From the NCBI GenBank assembly GCA_016297495.1, contig JAEDGN010000001.1, positions 1-64,000 of the forward strand: DNA of 64,000 bases, written 5' to 3'. Every line of letters begins with the position of its first letter. Position 1 is the first letter of the stretch. Shown in pieces: positions 9,401 through 17,039 of the stretch. The notes under the pieces were generated by a model, which was given only the letters and a program-made list of their open reading frames with translations, ran no database searches and had not been told where the DNA came from. Both the position numbers and the translations under genes were made by a program. Source of the DNA: Coprococcus sp. (GTDB lineage Bacteria; Bacillota; Clostridia; Lachnospirales; Lachnospiraceae).

Positions 9401-11587
9401 ATGGCTAGAAAGAAAAAGAATGATTTCTGGGATGATGTCGACGAGATGGATGTTGCTGACAGTCAGCCCGGAGATGATCATACTGCAAAGATAACAGAAG
9501 ATGAAGAATGGTCTGCGGTTAAGAGCCTGCCTTTAAAGGTTATCGTGCGTTTTGTGCTTATGATAGCCTGTCTGGTTGCACTTGGGTCTGCCTTTATAGC
9601 CTATGTATATGTGGGAGATCGCTATGCCGGCGGCAGTTATAGTACAGATTTTTATAATAGCGGCAGCTTTGCTGCAGAATATAATAAGAGCATCGATCAG
9701 TTACTGCAGCTCGTTCAGGCTATGGAAGATGATCCATCTGTGACGCAGGCAGGCAATGAAGAATTGCTGACAACTCTGGTCGAGAATTATATGGGAATGG
9801 ATACGAACTTTTCTTTTATGATTCTGGATGGTGACAAGTTTAAAATTGCGTCCAGCGGTGATGATGCCAAGGATCGCATCACGTCCAGCAATCATTATCT
9901 GGTGCTTTCGAATGTGGATGGAGAGACGGGTATACAGAGTCCGATTGCAGGAAAACTGCTGAATAAGGATGAATGGAATAAGACATTGTCAGAGACAAGC
10001 AATACATATATTATATATACTGCCGTTGACAATGAACTGACTCGTACGGATGCCTTTTATCAGGCAGAAAAGACATTTGACAAAACGGAAGAATATTTTG
10101 GCATTGCCAGATTTGTAGGCATTATTGCGGCTGTTATATTCGTTATCTGTCTCATTTTCTGCATTATGTCGACGGGAATGAAGCGGGGATATGACGGGGT
10201 ATGTCTTTCCTGGTTTGATAAGATTTTTACCGAAATTGCACTGGTCATTATGGCCGCTGTTGCGGTGGCACTGGTTTATGCGATCCGCAGACTGATGGCC
10301 ATGAATGGAGATATCTATCAATATGCCGGTATGGGGCTTGTGGTCGTGACCTATGCATGGATTATCCGTTCTTATTTCAGTATTGTAAGAAGGATTAAAG
10401 CAGGATGTCTGCTGAAGAACTCAATCATTGGCACGATGATCAGAGCAGCCGCAGGAGGAATCGGCAAACTGCCGTCCCCACTGAATGTAATTGTCGGTGC
10501 AGTGATTTTAATTGTTATTAATGGGGGTCTTGTGTATGGCGTCATTTTTATGCGCCAATATACAGTTAAAGGGATTCCTGTCATGTTCATTGCGGCGCCG
10601 GTTGTATTTGTGATTGAGTTGCTGGCTCTTCTCGCACGCGGCAGTGATGATGAAGAGGAAGCAGATAGTGAAAATGCTGAAGACCAGACAGAGGTATCTG
10701 ATACAGGGGCTGATGACGATAGTTTTGGAGAGAATCCGGAGGCATCCGGCGGGCAGAAAGCTGCCGACAGTGAAGACCAGCTGGATTGGGAAGCTATGGA
10801 TTTAGGTAAAGCCATTGAAGAGGCGGAGAGAAAGCATGCTTCTCAGATACAGCAAAAGGAATCAGAGATTTCCGTTTCCGAACCGATTCGTGAATCAGTC
10901 GAGACAGTGATATTTGAAGAGAAGAAGAGTATAGGACAGAAAACGGAAGTGCTCTCTGTTGAAGATGTGGAAAAAGCGATTCGTGCTTCCGGTCTGACCC
11001 CGCAGATAGAAGGTCTTTCACCAGAGGCTGTGCCGGATGCTACAGATCCGTCAATGGAGAAAACGGCTGTCATTCAACCTGATGAAGAAAAGGCAGAGAT
11101 AAAAGATACAGTTACAGAGCAGACGATTGTGCAGAATGTAAGCCGAGAGCCGGAAGATCTGGATGTGGCAGACGACGGATGGGTGAATTTTGTTCAGCTC
11201 AATAAGGATGTAAGAAAAGAATTTAAAACAGCTTTAAAGAACAGAGGTATCGGTGTAACAGTCCGTGCTCCGGAAAAACCGGTCATTATTGATATTGACC
11301 GAAGCAGTCTTTATATGATTATTTCTGATATTTTCAGTCAGATTGAGAGATTATCTGCACGGGATGCCAGAACTTATGTGGAGATTTATCTGCAGGGCGG
11401 CAAAGTTGTGTATATTGTCAAGATTCCGGTCTCCGGGGATTCAAAAGAAGAAGCTGCAAAGGCCGCATCCGGCAAAGGTGGTTTTGATAATGCAAGAAAG
11501 ATTATTGAGGCCAATGACGGAAAATTTGTTGTGACCTTTGATGGCAGTATACTGAAAGCAGGTATGCTGATTGATGCAGCAGAATAA
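9401..11587 (+). CDS. Polytopic membrane protein with degenerate kinase-like C-terminus
   Basis: A 728-residue protein with no certain function. A charged N-terminus is followed by a first membrane helix (about 45-68), an external domain of about 165 residues, then five more helices between about 237 and 415. A long acidic cytoplasmic linker covers about 420-600. The last 125 residues resemble a histidine-kinase ATP-binding domain (DRSSLYMIISDIFSQIE, then ARTYVEIYL), but the Asn of the N box and the DxGxG and GxG boxes are gone and no phospho-acceptor His box is visible. It may be a sensor that lost catalysis. It has its own promoter and terminator. Confidence 0.7.
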   Translation: MARKKKNDFWDDVDEMDVADSQPGDDHTAKITEDEEWSAVKSLPLKVIVRFVLMIACLVALGSAFIAYVYVGDRYAGGSYSTDFYNSGSFAAEYNKSIDQLLQLVQAMEDDPSVTQAGNEELLTTLVENYMGMDTNFSFMILDGDKFKIASSGDDAKDRITSSNHYLVLSNVDGETGIQSPIAGKLLNKDEWNKTLSETSNTYIIYTAVDNELTRTDAFYQAEKTFDKTEEYFGIARFVGIIAAVIFVICLIFCIMSTGMKRGYDGVCLSWFDKIFTEIALVIMAAVAVALVYAIRRLMAMNGDIYQYAGMGLVVVTYAWIIRSYFSIVRRIKAGCLLKNSIIGTMIRAAAGGIGKLPSPLNVIVGAVILIVINGGLVYGVIFMRQYTVKGIPVMFIAAPVVFVIELLALLARGSDDEEEADSENAEDQTEVSDTGADDDSFGENPEASGGQKAADSEDQLDWEAMDLGKAIEEAERKHASQIQQKESEISVSEPIRESVETVIFEEKKSIGQKTEVLSVEDVEKAIRASGLTPQIEGLSPEAVPDATDPSMEKTAVIQPDEEKAEIKDTVTEQTIVQNVSREPEDLDVADDGWVNFVQLNKDVRKEFKTALKNRGIGVTVRAPEKPVIIDIDRSSLYMIISDIFSQIERLSARDARTYVEIYLQGGKVVYIVKIPVSGDSKEEAAKAASGKGGFDNARKIIEANDGKFVVTFDGSILKAGMLIDAAE

Positions 11588-11594
11588 AATTTAT

Positions 11595-11623
11595 GGGATG
11601 TTGTTATTACAGCATCCCTTTTT
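11595..11623 (+). terminator. Rho-independent terminator
   Basis: A 9-bp stem with one G-T pair (arms 11595-11603 and 11610-11618), a 6-base loop and a T5 tail, 8 bases after the stop of the 728-residue membrane protein. It also faces the convergent small gene ending at 11666. Confidence 0.8.
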
Positions 11624-11665
11624 CTCATGGCAGTTTCTTGAATTCAATTGAAAATAGTCTCTAAA

Positions 11666-11932
11666 TTAGTCTTCTTCAATGACCTGAATTTCCAGATAAT
11701 CAAAATCAATACTGTCTATGAAATTATCCTGCCTGAAACGGGTCTTACTGTGTCTCTGGAAATCACGGATATTCACATCCAGCCAGATGGGCTCGGACAG
11801 GTCAAAGGCCTGGCAGATATCGGTAACAGCATGAAAAACCTTGGCTGTGCGGGATTCATTGCTGTCATTGCAGACAACCATATCATTGATCAGACGGTTA
11901 TGGTGAAAAGTTTTGGCCCATATACGGAACAT
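11666..11932 (-). CDS. Conserved small hypothetical protein
   Basis: An 88-residue minus-strand gene beginning MFRIWAKTF and ending in FDYLEIQVIEED. The start is fixed by GGAGG (11944-11940) with a 7-nt spacer. I recognise this as a family conserved among Lachnospiraceae (pattern: short Lys/Arg-rich N-terminus, SEPIWLD, then RF.QDNFI..IDFDYLEIQVIEED), of unknown function. It has no signal peptide or membrane segment. A plus-strand frame overlaps it (11648-11962) but lacks a ribosome site. It is divergent from the Sel1-repeat gene. Confidence 0.8.
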   Translation of the reverse strand: MFRIWAKTFHHNRLINDMVVCNDSNESRTAKVFHAVTDICQAFDLSEPIWLDVNIRDFQRHSKTRFRQDNFIDSIDFDYLEIQVIEED

Positions 11933-11985
11933 ATCATTACCTCCCTGGTGAATATATATTAATCCATAAGTTAAAGGCCTGTCAA

Positions 11986-12014
11986 TTGATTTTCCCATCT
12001 CTTTATGTTATGAT
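11986..12014 (+). promoter_or_regulatory. Promoter of the TIR-like/Sel1 gene
   Basis: TTGATT (11986-11991), a 17-bp spacer and TATGAT (12009-12014), about 43 bases before the ATG at 12057, in the gap between two divergent genes. Confidence 0.65.
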
Positions 12015-12056
12015 TAAAAAACGATAAATTTCGACATTGTTTTTGAAGGAGTCAGT

Positions 12057-13223
12057 ATGGAAAAATACATTTACATAAATTATGCTTATGAGGATCAGGA
12101 TCAGGTGATGATAATTGTCCGGAAGCTGCAGGCAGCCGGGATTCAGGTATATTATGGTAATGGCAGTGAAGAGAAGGTGGCGGGAAGTGCCTGTGTTATT
12201 CATTTGTGTTCCGAGGCCTCACGTACCTCCAGAAGTTACAGAAAGATTATGAATTATACACTGAAACATGAAGTGGACTGCATGTTGTTCCATCTGGAAA
12301 ATCAGACCATCGCGTCTGACGTGGAGATGCAGTTGGATGTGATGCATACACTTTTTAAATATAAATACTGTCAGGAAGGGATCACGGCTGGGACAACAGA
12401 AGAGCAGATCGGACAGGAAAAGACTGCAGATGCTATAAAGGTCGCAGCAGAGGCAGAAAGTGCGGAACAGCCTGTTGTGACAGAGGAGAGTTCGGAAGAG
12501 GTGACGGAGCAGTCTGCTGTGACAGAGGAGAGTTCGGAAGAGGTGACGGAGCAGTCTGCTGTGACAGAGACGGAGATGGTGAAGACCGCACAGACTGAAA
12601 AGATGCCTGAATCTAAGAAAATTCCGACAAAAGAGGAATTGTTCAGAGAAGGAAAAAGATGGCTGACGGGAGACGGCTGTGATGTGGATGTGGAAAAAGC
12701 ATTTGTATGTTTCCGACAGTCGGCCAGTCAGGGGCATGTGGAAGCACAGTATCAGCTCAGTGTCTGCTATGACAAGGGGATTGGCGTCAGAAGAAGCATC
12801 AGTGAAGCGGCTAAATGGTGTCAGATGGCGGCATATGGCGGCCATGTCCAGGCTCAGAGTGAGATTGGCTATTGTTATGAGTATGGGCAGGGCGTTGTGC
12901 GTAATATCAGGGAAGCGGTTCGATGGTATGAAATTGCTTCCGATCAGGGGAATATTGAAGCCAAGAATAACCTCGCTTTTTGTTATCAGAAAGGTAAAGG
13001 CGTTATCAAGAATGTGCAGAAGGCGATACAGCTTTACCAGGAAGCGGCAGATGCGGGACATGCCAGTGCCCAGTATAATCTGGGATTTTGCTATTGGTAT
13101 GGGGAAGGTATAAAGGCTGATAAACCGAAGGCCATCGAACTGTTCAGGCAGTCTGCGGATAACGGTAATGCAAAGGCTGTCCAGATGCTGAAGATTTTAA
13201 ACCAGCATGCCTATGTCCGTTAA
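12057..13223 (+). CDS. TIR-like domain plus Sel1-repeat protein
   Basis: A 388-residue cytoplasmic protein. Residues 1-110 look like a TIR fold: a first strand YIYINYAYEDQD, a second motif IQVYYGN and an SxxS stretch before YRKIMNYTL. The Glu that would act in NAD hydrolysis appears replaced (Ile in my alignment), so activity is doubtful. An acidic linker (about 125-195) contains a 14-residue unit repeated exactly. From about residue 200 there are five or so Sel1-type repeats (EAQYQLSVCYDKGIGV and similar). Such repeats usually bind partner proteins. A GGAG ribosome site precedes the ATG. The function is unknown; signalling or a defence-related scaffold are possibilities. Confidence 0.7.
   Translation: MEKYIYINYAYEDQDQVMIIVRKLQAAGIQVYYGNGSEEKVAGSACVIHLCSEASRTSRSYRKIMNYTLKHEVDCMLFHLENQTIASDVEMQLDVMHTLFKYKYCQEGITAGTTEEQIGQEKTADAIKVAAEAESAEQPVVTEESSEEVTEQSAVTEESSEEVTEQSAVTETEMVKTAQTEKMPESKKIPTKEELFREGKRWLTGDGCDVDVEKAFVCFRQSASQGHVEAQYQLSVCYDKGIGVRRSISEAAKWCQMAAYGGHVQAQSEIGYCYEYGQGVVRNIREAVRWYEIASDQGNIEAKNNLAFCYQKGKGVIKNVQKAIQLYQEAADAGHASAQYNLGFCYWYGEGIKADKPKAIELFRQSADNGNAKAVQMLKILNQHAYVR
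12477..12560 (+). repeat. Perfect 42-nt tandem repeat inside the Sel1 gene
   Basis: Two identical 42-nt units (12477-12518 and 12519-12560), followed by the first bases of a third, encode VTEESSEEVTEQSA twice. The unit is a multiple of three, so changes in copy number would keep the frame and only lengthen the linker. Confidence 0.9.
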
Positions 13224-13269
13224 TCAACATTGACGGTAACTACTTAAACCATAAAATGTGATGTTTGTA

Positions 13270-13298
13270 TTGGCTTTTTAGGGAAATAGGTGTATAAT
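13270..13298 (+). promoter_or_regulatory. Promoter of the ART-like/jetABC operon
   Basis: TTGGCT (13270-13275), a 17-bp spacer and a perfect TATAAT (13293-13298). Transcription would start near 13305, upstream of a terminator-like hairpin that lies in the leader. Confidence 0.7.
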
Positions 13299-13331
13299 TC
13301 CTATTATAAGGCTATGAACAAAAGATAAGGG

Positions 13332-13370
13332 GATGCTGTCCATCCGGCGAGATAGACAGCATCTTTTTTT
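13332..13370 (+). terminator. Strong hairpin terminator, possibly a leader attenuator
   Basis: A 9-bp perfect stem GATGCTGTC/GACAGCATC (13332-13340 and 13355-13363) is followed by seven Ts. It lies after a good promoter (13270-13298) and only 10 bases before the ribosome site of the next gene. It may simply end the Sel1 gene transcript, or it may gate transcription of the downstream operon. Confidence 0.85.
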
Positions 13371-13394
13371 AGAGAATACAAGGAGGGTATGGAT

Positions 13395-14150
13395 ATGGAA
13401 GAGGTCAGGATGCCAAAGAGTGAGGTGCTGACACCGGATGAAAAGCTGATGGCGGATTTTATTAAAACAAGGACAAAAAAGGTGCTGGACGATATTCAGA
13501 AGCTGTCGAGAGAGAAGGTTCAGGATCTGAGTGCATGGGAGGAAAGTTTTTCCTATTTGTCAAGAACTTATGGCCGTGATTCCGATGAGACATTTAAATG
13601 GTACAAATACTATTTCAGAGAGGGTCTGATTCCGGATGGAGTGGCATTGCCGCTTCTGGTTCAGGTGTATCTGGATGGTAAGGTCGATGCTGGTTTTGTC
13701 AATATTCTGGCCCGTGCCGTTAAGCGGGAGCCGGAGGATATAAAGGCGGCAAGGATTGAAGAGATGAAGCAGGAACTGGCAGAGTATATCGGTGAAGATG
13801 GCAGACTGACGGTTTACAGAGGCTCTTTTGAAAAGCCTTTCGGCTGCGAGAATGATGCCAGCAGAGAGATTGACCGGGCATTTTCCTTTACACTTGATAA
13901 GGAAGTAGCGAAATATTATGCCTGCTGCTGGTTCCCTGAGAAGGCAAAGGTTTATGAAGTGAAGACGGAGCTTTCTGATGTGGCATGGTACAGCAATTAT
14001 GATGAGGAAAAGACGGTGATCCTGCTGCCGCAAAGCAAAGGCGGTCAGTGGCAGGTGGGTTCAGAGACAGTGATTCCGTCTTCAGAATACGGACCGGAGT
14101 CTGAAAGGAAAAATGCGAAGCTGTCATATAACGCGACTTTTAAAAAATAA
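13395..14150 (+). CDS. ADP-ribosyltransferase-fold-like protein
   Basis: A 251-residue protein I do not recognise by name. Residues 135-235 follow the layout of the R-S-E class of ADP-ribosyltransferases: LTVYRG (Arg142), AFSFTLDKEVAKYYA (Ser164-Phe-Thr166), then VYEVKTELSDVAWY and YDEEKTVILLP. In the usual ExE alignment the second, catalytic Glu falls on Thr207, with Glu204/Glu205 just before it, so activity is uncertain. The helical N-terminal half has no motif I can name. The ATG at 13395 is preferred over 13389 because AGGAGGG (13381-13387) is 7 nt away. It is the first gene of a tightly packed unit with the DUF218 gene and jetABC. Confidence 0.5.
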   Translation: MEEVRMPKSEVLTPDEKLMADFIKTRTKKVLDDIQKLSREKVQDLSAWEESFSYLSRTYGRDSDETFKWYKYYFREGLIPDGVALPLLVQVYLDGKVDAGFVNILARAVKREPEDIKAARIEEMKQELAEYIGEDGRLTVYRGSFEKPFGCENDASREIDRAFSFTLDKEVAKYYACCWFPEKAKVYEVKTELSDVAWYSNYDEEKTVILLPQSKGGQWQVGSETVIPSSEYGPESERKNAKLSYNATFKK

Positions 14151-14172
14151 GATGCATGACCAATAAAAATAT

Positions 14173-14763
14173 ATGAAATTTATTAAAGATATTACAGATT
14201 TTATTTTTCTGGATGATAAACCGGAGGTGTCGGATGTCATTCTGGTTCCGGGCAATACATGGCCTCAGCCGGCCAGACGGGCAGCCGGATTATACAGGGA
14301 CGGCATGGCGCCGCTGATTATTGTATCGGGCAGATTCAGCAAAGGTCTGGCTGCTTTTCCGGGACCGGCCTGTGACAGGGAACGCTATTATGGCCATTAC
14401 ATGACAGAGGCAGATTTTCTGAGCGATGTTCTGGCGCAGGAAGGCGTACCGGCCCAGGCTGTCTGGCAGGATCGGGAGGCGGCGTTTACACTGGAGAATG
14501 CACAGAACATCCGGCAGATACTGGAAGAGAGAGAGTATCCGGTGCAGCGGGCGATCATCTGTTGTCAGGCATTTCATGCCAGAAGAAGCAGGATGTATTT
14601 CGAATATGTTTTTCAGGACAGAGAGGTGGAATTTCTTGTCTGCCCGGCAGAGACACAGGGAATAAGCCGGGAGAACTGGATGGAGACGCAGGAGGGGCTG
14701 GATACGGTTCTCGGTGAACTGAAGCGCTGCGGTGAACAGTTCGGATGGATGCTGAAAAAATAA
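14173..14763 (+). CDS. DUF218/YdcF-like protein
   Basis: A 196-residue soluble member of the DUF218 (YdcF/SanA) family. It shows VILVPGN near residue 20, ARRAAGLYRDGMAPLIIVSG, and the conserved FTLENAQNI helix followed by AIICCQAFHARRS. YdcF of E. coli binds S-adenosylmethionine, but the reaction of most members is unknown. There is no membrane helix, unlike the SanA branch. It starts 22 bases after the ART-like gene, ends 18 bases before jetA, and has only a weak ribosome site. Confidence 0.75.
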   Translation: MKFIKDITDFIFLDDKPEVSDVILVPGNTWPQPARRAAGLYRDGMAPLIIVSGRFSKGLAAFPGPACDRERYYGHYMTEADFLSDVLAQEGVPAQAVWQDREAAFTLENAQNIRQILEEREYPVQRAIICCQAFHARRSRMYFEYVFQDREVEFLVCPAETQGISRENWMETQEGLDTVLGELKRCGEQFGWMLKK

Positions 14764-14781
14764 AAAATACAGGAGGGTGCA

Positions 14782-16296
14782 GTGGATAATTATATTTTGA
14801 TGAATGATATGATACAGGCCCATCAGGAAAGGATGATGCATCTGAAACGGTACTATCCGTTTTTCAGGCTCATGGATACAGGTTTTGCCCAGTACAGGGA
14901 CGGCCGGTATGGGAAGCTGGACATGTCTTATATTGTCCTGGCCGTCCTGCGTTTTTTTATTGAATATAATCATTTTCAGGACAAGCCGGTACGTTACGGG
15001 GATTATCGGGAATTTATGGCCGGTGTGCTGATCCGGGATTTTGATGTGAATCCTGATGATGCGGATGAGGACGGTATTATTCAGTATATCTTTGATAAGA
15101 TGTGTAATGAAGGGCGGCCTTTTGCATTTGATTATTTTGATCCGGCTTCCCATCAGACGAAGACGCTGAGGGTACGCCTTATTGAGAGCGAACTGAAAGA
15201 ACAGCAGGTTCTTTATCGTATTTCAGCCGATGGTGTGGCATTTTACCTGGATACAAAGGAAGTGAGAGAGGAGAGCAATATCAGCATTGCTCAGCTGCTT
15301 CTGGAGAAGATGATCAAGGCAAGGAATTTTAAAGGCGGTCTGGAAGTCATTGGGCGGATCAATATGGAGGTCGGCCGATTACTTCAGGAGCGCCGGGAGA
15401 TCCAGGTTCTTTTGAACCGGCACGTGAAGGAAGGTCTGGAAGCGCTGGAACAATATCACAGTCGTTTGCTGCAGTGGTTTGAGGAGGAACAGCGTCTGTT
15501 TGTATCCAATATGGCTCTTTCAGCTCAAGCGGTGCAGAAGATGGAGGCGTCCCATGTGACGGGAGAGGCGGCTGATGAGGTCTACAGGCTGGATACGGCT
15601 TTGAAGAATGCCATGAAGAAGCACGGTGAGTTAATGAATGCCTATGTGCAGATGCAGAAAGCCGGCGATGAGGCGCTGGAAAGGGCAAAACGGACACGTT
15701 TTAAGTCATCCGTTGATTTTATGGACATAGGCCGGCGTATGATAGAGGCGGATCATCCGGAATTGCTTGTACATATGGTCATGCCGCTTCTGGCACCGAA
15801 GATCGGCAAGACATTTGCCATGACGAAACTGGACGATCTGCTGCTGTATAAACCTGAAGAGACTGCGGCCGGTGAACCGGTAAGGAAAGAAAAGGAGCAG
15901 ATGTATGTCTATGAGGATGAACTGGCGGAAGAACGTATGAAGGATAATTTCGGGTATCTGCTGAAGGTACTGCTGGATCAGCTGAAGAAGAAGGGCAGTG
16001 TGACTCTGGATTATATGAATTATCTGTATTCTGTAAAATTCCCTGATCAGATTCTTCGAAATGGAGATTATTATGCATTCGTTGTTCACCTGAGTCAGAA
16101 GGATTATTATGATCTGGACAGAATACGGCAGCATCCGGATACTTTCCTGGAAGATACAATGGCACAGTTTATGAAGGAATATGGCGATGATTATGCCGGA
16201 TTGAAGTTCCGGCTGATCTATCTGCCGGATGAAACGATAGAGATACTGGAACAGTTTGAGATGAGCAACATACGATTTGAGAGGGCAGAGGAATGA
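14782..16296 (+). CDS. jetA: Wadjet-type JetA (kleisin-like) subunit
   Basis: A 504-residue protein of the DUF5716/JetA type, the MukF/MksF-like kleisin that links the heads of the SMC ATPase. The N-terminal 170 residues look like winged-helix DNA- or partner-binding domains (KRYYPFFRLMDTG, DMSYIVLAVLRFFIEYN). A helical middle with coiled-coil character (about 170-330) and a C-terminal domain follow. The GTG start has GGAGGG four bases upstream. It overlaps jetB by 4 bases. Characterised Jet systems restrict plasmids by extruding and cutting circular DNA. The assignment rests on gene order and overall features more than on a short diagnostic motif. Confidence 0.8.
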   Translation: MDNYILMNDMIQAHQERMMHLKRYYPFFRLMDTGFAQYRDGRYGKLDMSYIVLAVLRFFIEYNHFQDKPVRYGDYREFMAGVLIRDFDVNPDDADEDGIIQYIFDKMCNEGRPFAFDYFDPASHQTKTLRVRLIESELKEQQVLYRISADGVAFYLDTKEVREESNISIAQLLLEKMIKARNFKGGLEVIGRINMEVGRLLQERREIQVLLNRHVKEGLEALEQYHSRLLQWFEEEQRLFVSNMALSAQAVQKMEASHVTGEAADEVYRLDTALKNAMKKHGELMNAYVQMQKAGDEALERAKRTRFKSSVDFMDIGRRMIEADHPELLVHMVMPLLAPKIGKTFAMTKLDDLLLYKPEETAAGEPVRKEKEQMYVYEDELAEERMKDNFGYLLKVLLDQLKKKGSVTLDYMNYLYSVKFPDQILRNGDYYAFVVHLSQKDYYDLDRIRQHPDTFLEDTMAQFMKEYGDDYAGLKFRLIYLPDETIEILEQFEMSNIRFERAEE

Positions 16297-17039
16297 TGGA
16301 TCACAAAAATCTGGATAAGGCAATGGAGATATTTGCATATTTAATTACGGGAGAGACCATCAGCACGACCAGCCATGGAGAACTGTATGATGCTTACAGC
16401 AATCAGGCAGAGGTTTATGATATTCTGGATGCGGTGCTTAAAAAATCAAACCTGCGTCTTTATGAATATAAGAACAGCCTTTATGTGACAGCAGGTGATG
16501 AAAACAGGGTATTTGGTTACACGAATGACGAGCTGAAGAAGGTTATAGGCCTGCGCCTGAATAAAGAGCTGTTTCTGGCCTATTTGATCATTTATGATAT
16601 TATGACTCTGTTTTATGAGAATTCTGCCAGCGATGCGGCACTGACCTATGTGCGTACGGATATGGTTATTGACAGTGTGACAGCCATGTTGTCCGAGGTC
16701 ATGGCCAGACTTCAGGTTATTGTACAGAATGAGATCGAAGAGAACAGTTTCAGGACGCTGGCTCTTCTCTGGGATGAGCTGCCGATAGTAACGGAGAATG
16801 ATGATCTTTCAACGCTGAAAGCGGCCAGAGGATCGAGGACAGGTTTTGTAAAACTGGTATTTAATTTTCTGATCAGTCAGAACCTTTTTGTGGAGGCAGG
16901 AGGCAAATATTATATTACTGACCGAATGCGGGCACTGACGGAGAATTATTTTGACAGCTGTAAGGGCCGGCTCTATGAGATGATCGAGCAGAGCCGACGG
17001 ACAGATTCGGGAGAGGAGGAAGAAAATGCCGCATATTAA
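16293..17039 (+). CDS. jetB: Wadjet-type JetB (KITE-like) subunit
   Basis: A 248-residue protein that fits the MukE/MksE/JetB accessory subunit (DUF6063-like): mostly helical, with winged-helix-like segments (KAMEIFAYLITGETIS and, near the end, KLVFNFLISQNLFVE). In this family it binds the kleisin and DNA and helps regulate the ATPase. The start overlaps the jetA stop (ATGA) and its own end overlaps jetC by 14 bases, so the three are translated as a block. Size fits JetB. Confidence 0.75.
   Translation: MMDHKNLDKAMEIFAYLITGETISTTSHGELYDAYSNQAEVYDILDAVLKKSNLRLYEYKNSLYVTAGDENRVFGYTNDELKKVIGLRLNKELFLAYLIIYDIMTLFYENSASDAALTYVRTDMVIDSVTAMLSEVMARLQVIVQNEIEENSFRTLALLWDELPIVTENDDLSTLKAARGSRTGFVKLVFNFLISQNLFVEAGGKYYITDRMRALTENYFDSCKGRLYEMIEQSRRTDSGEEEENAAY

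Noticed and set aside
11648..11962. Plus-strand frame of 104 codons
   Set aside because: It has no ribosome site, starts just after a terminator and is antisense to an 88-residue protein with a perfect GGAGG site and a recognisable conserved C-terminus.
12219..13061. Minus-strand frame of 280 codons in the Sel1 gene
   Set aside because: It mirrors the repeats of the sense gene (LCHSRLLRHLFRTL repeated) and has no independent signal.
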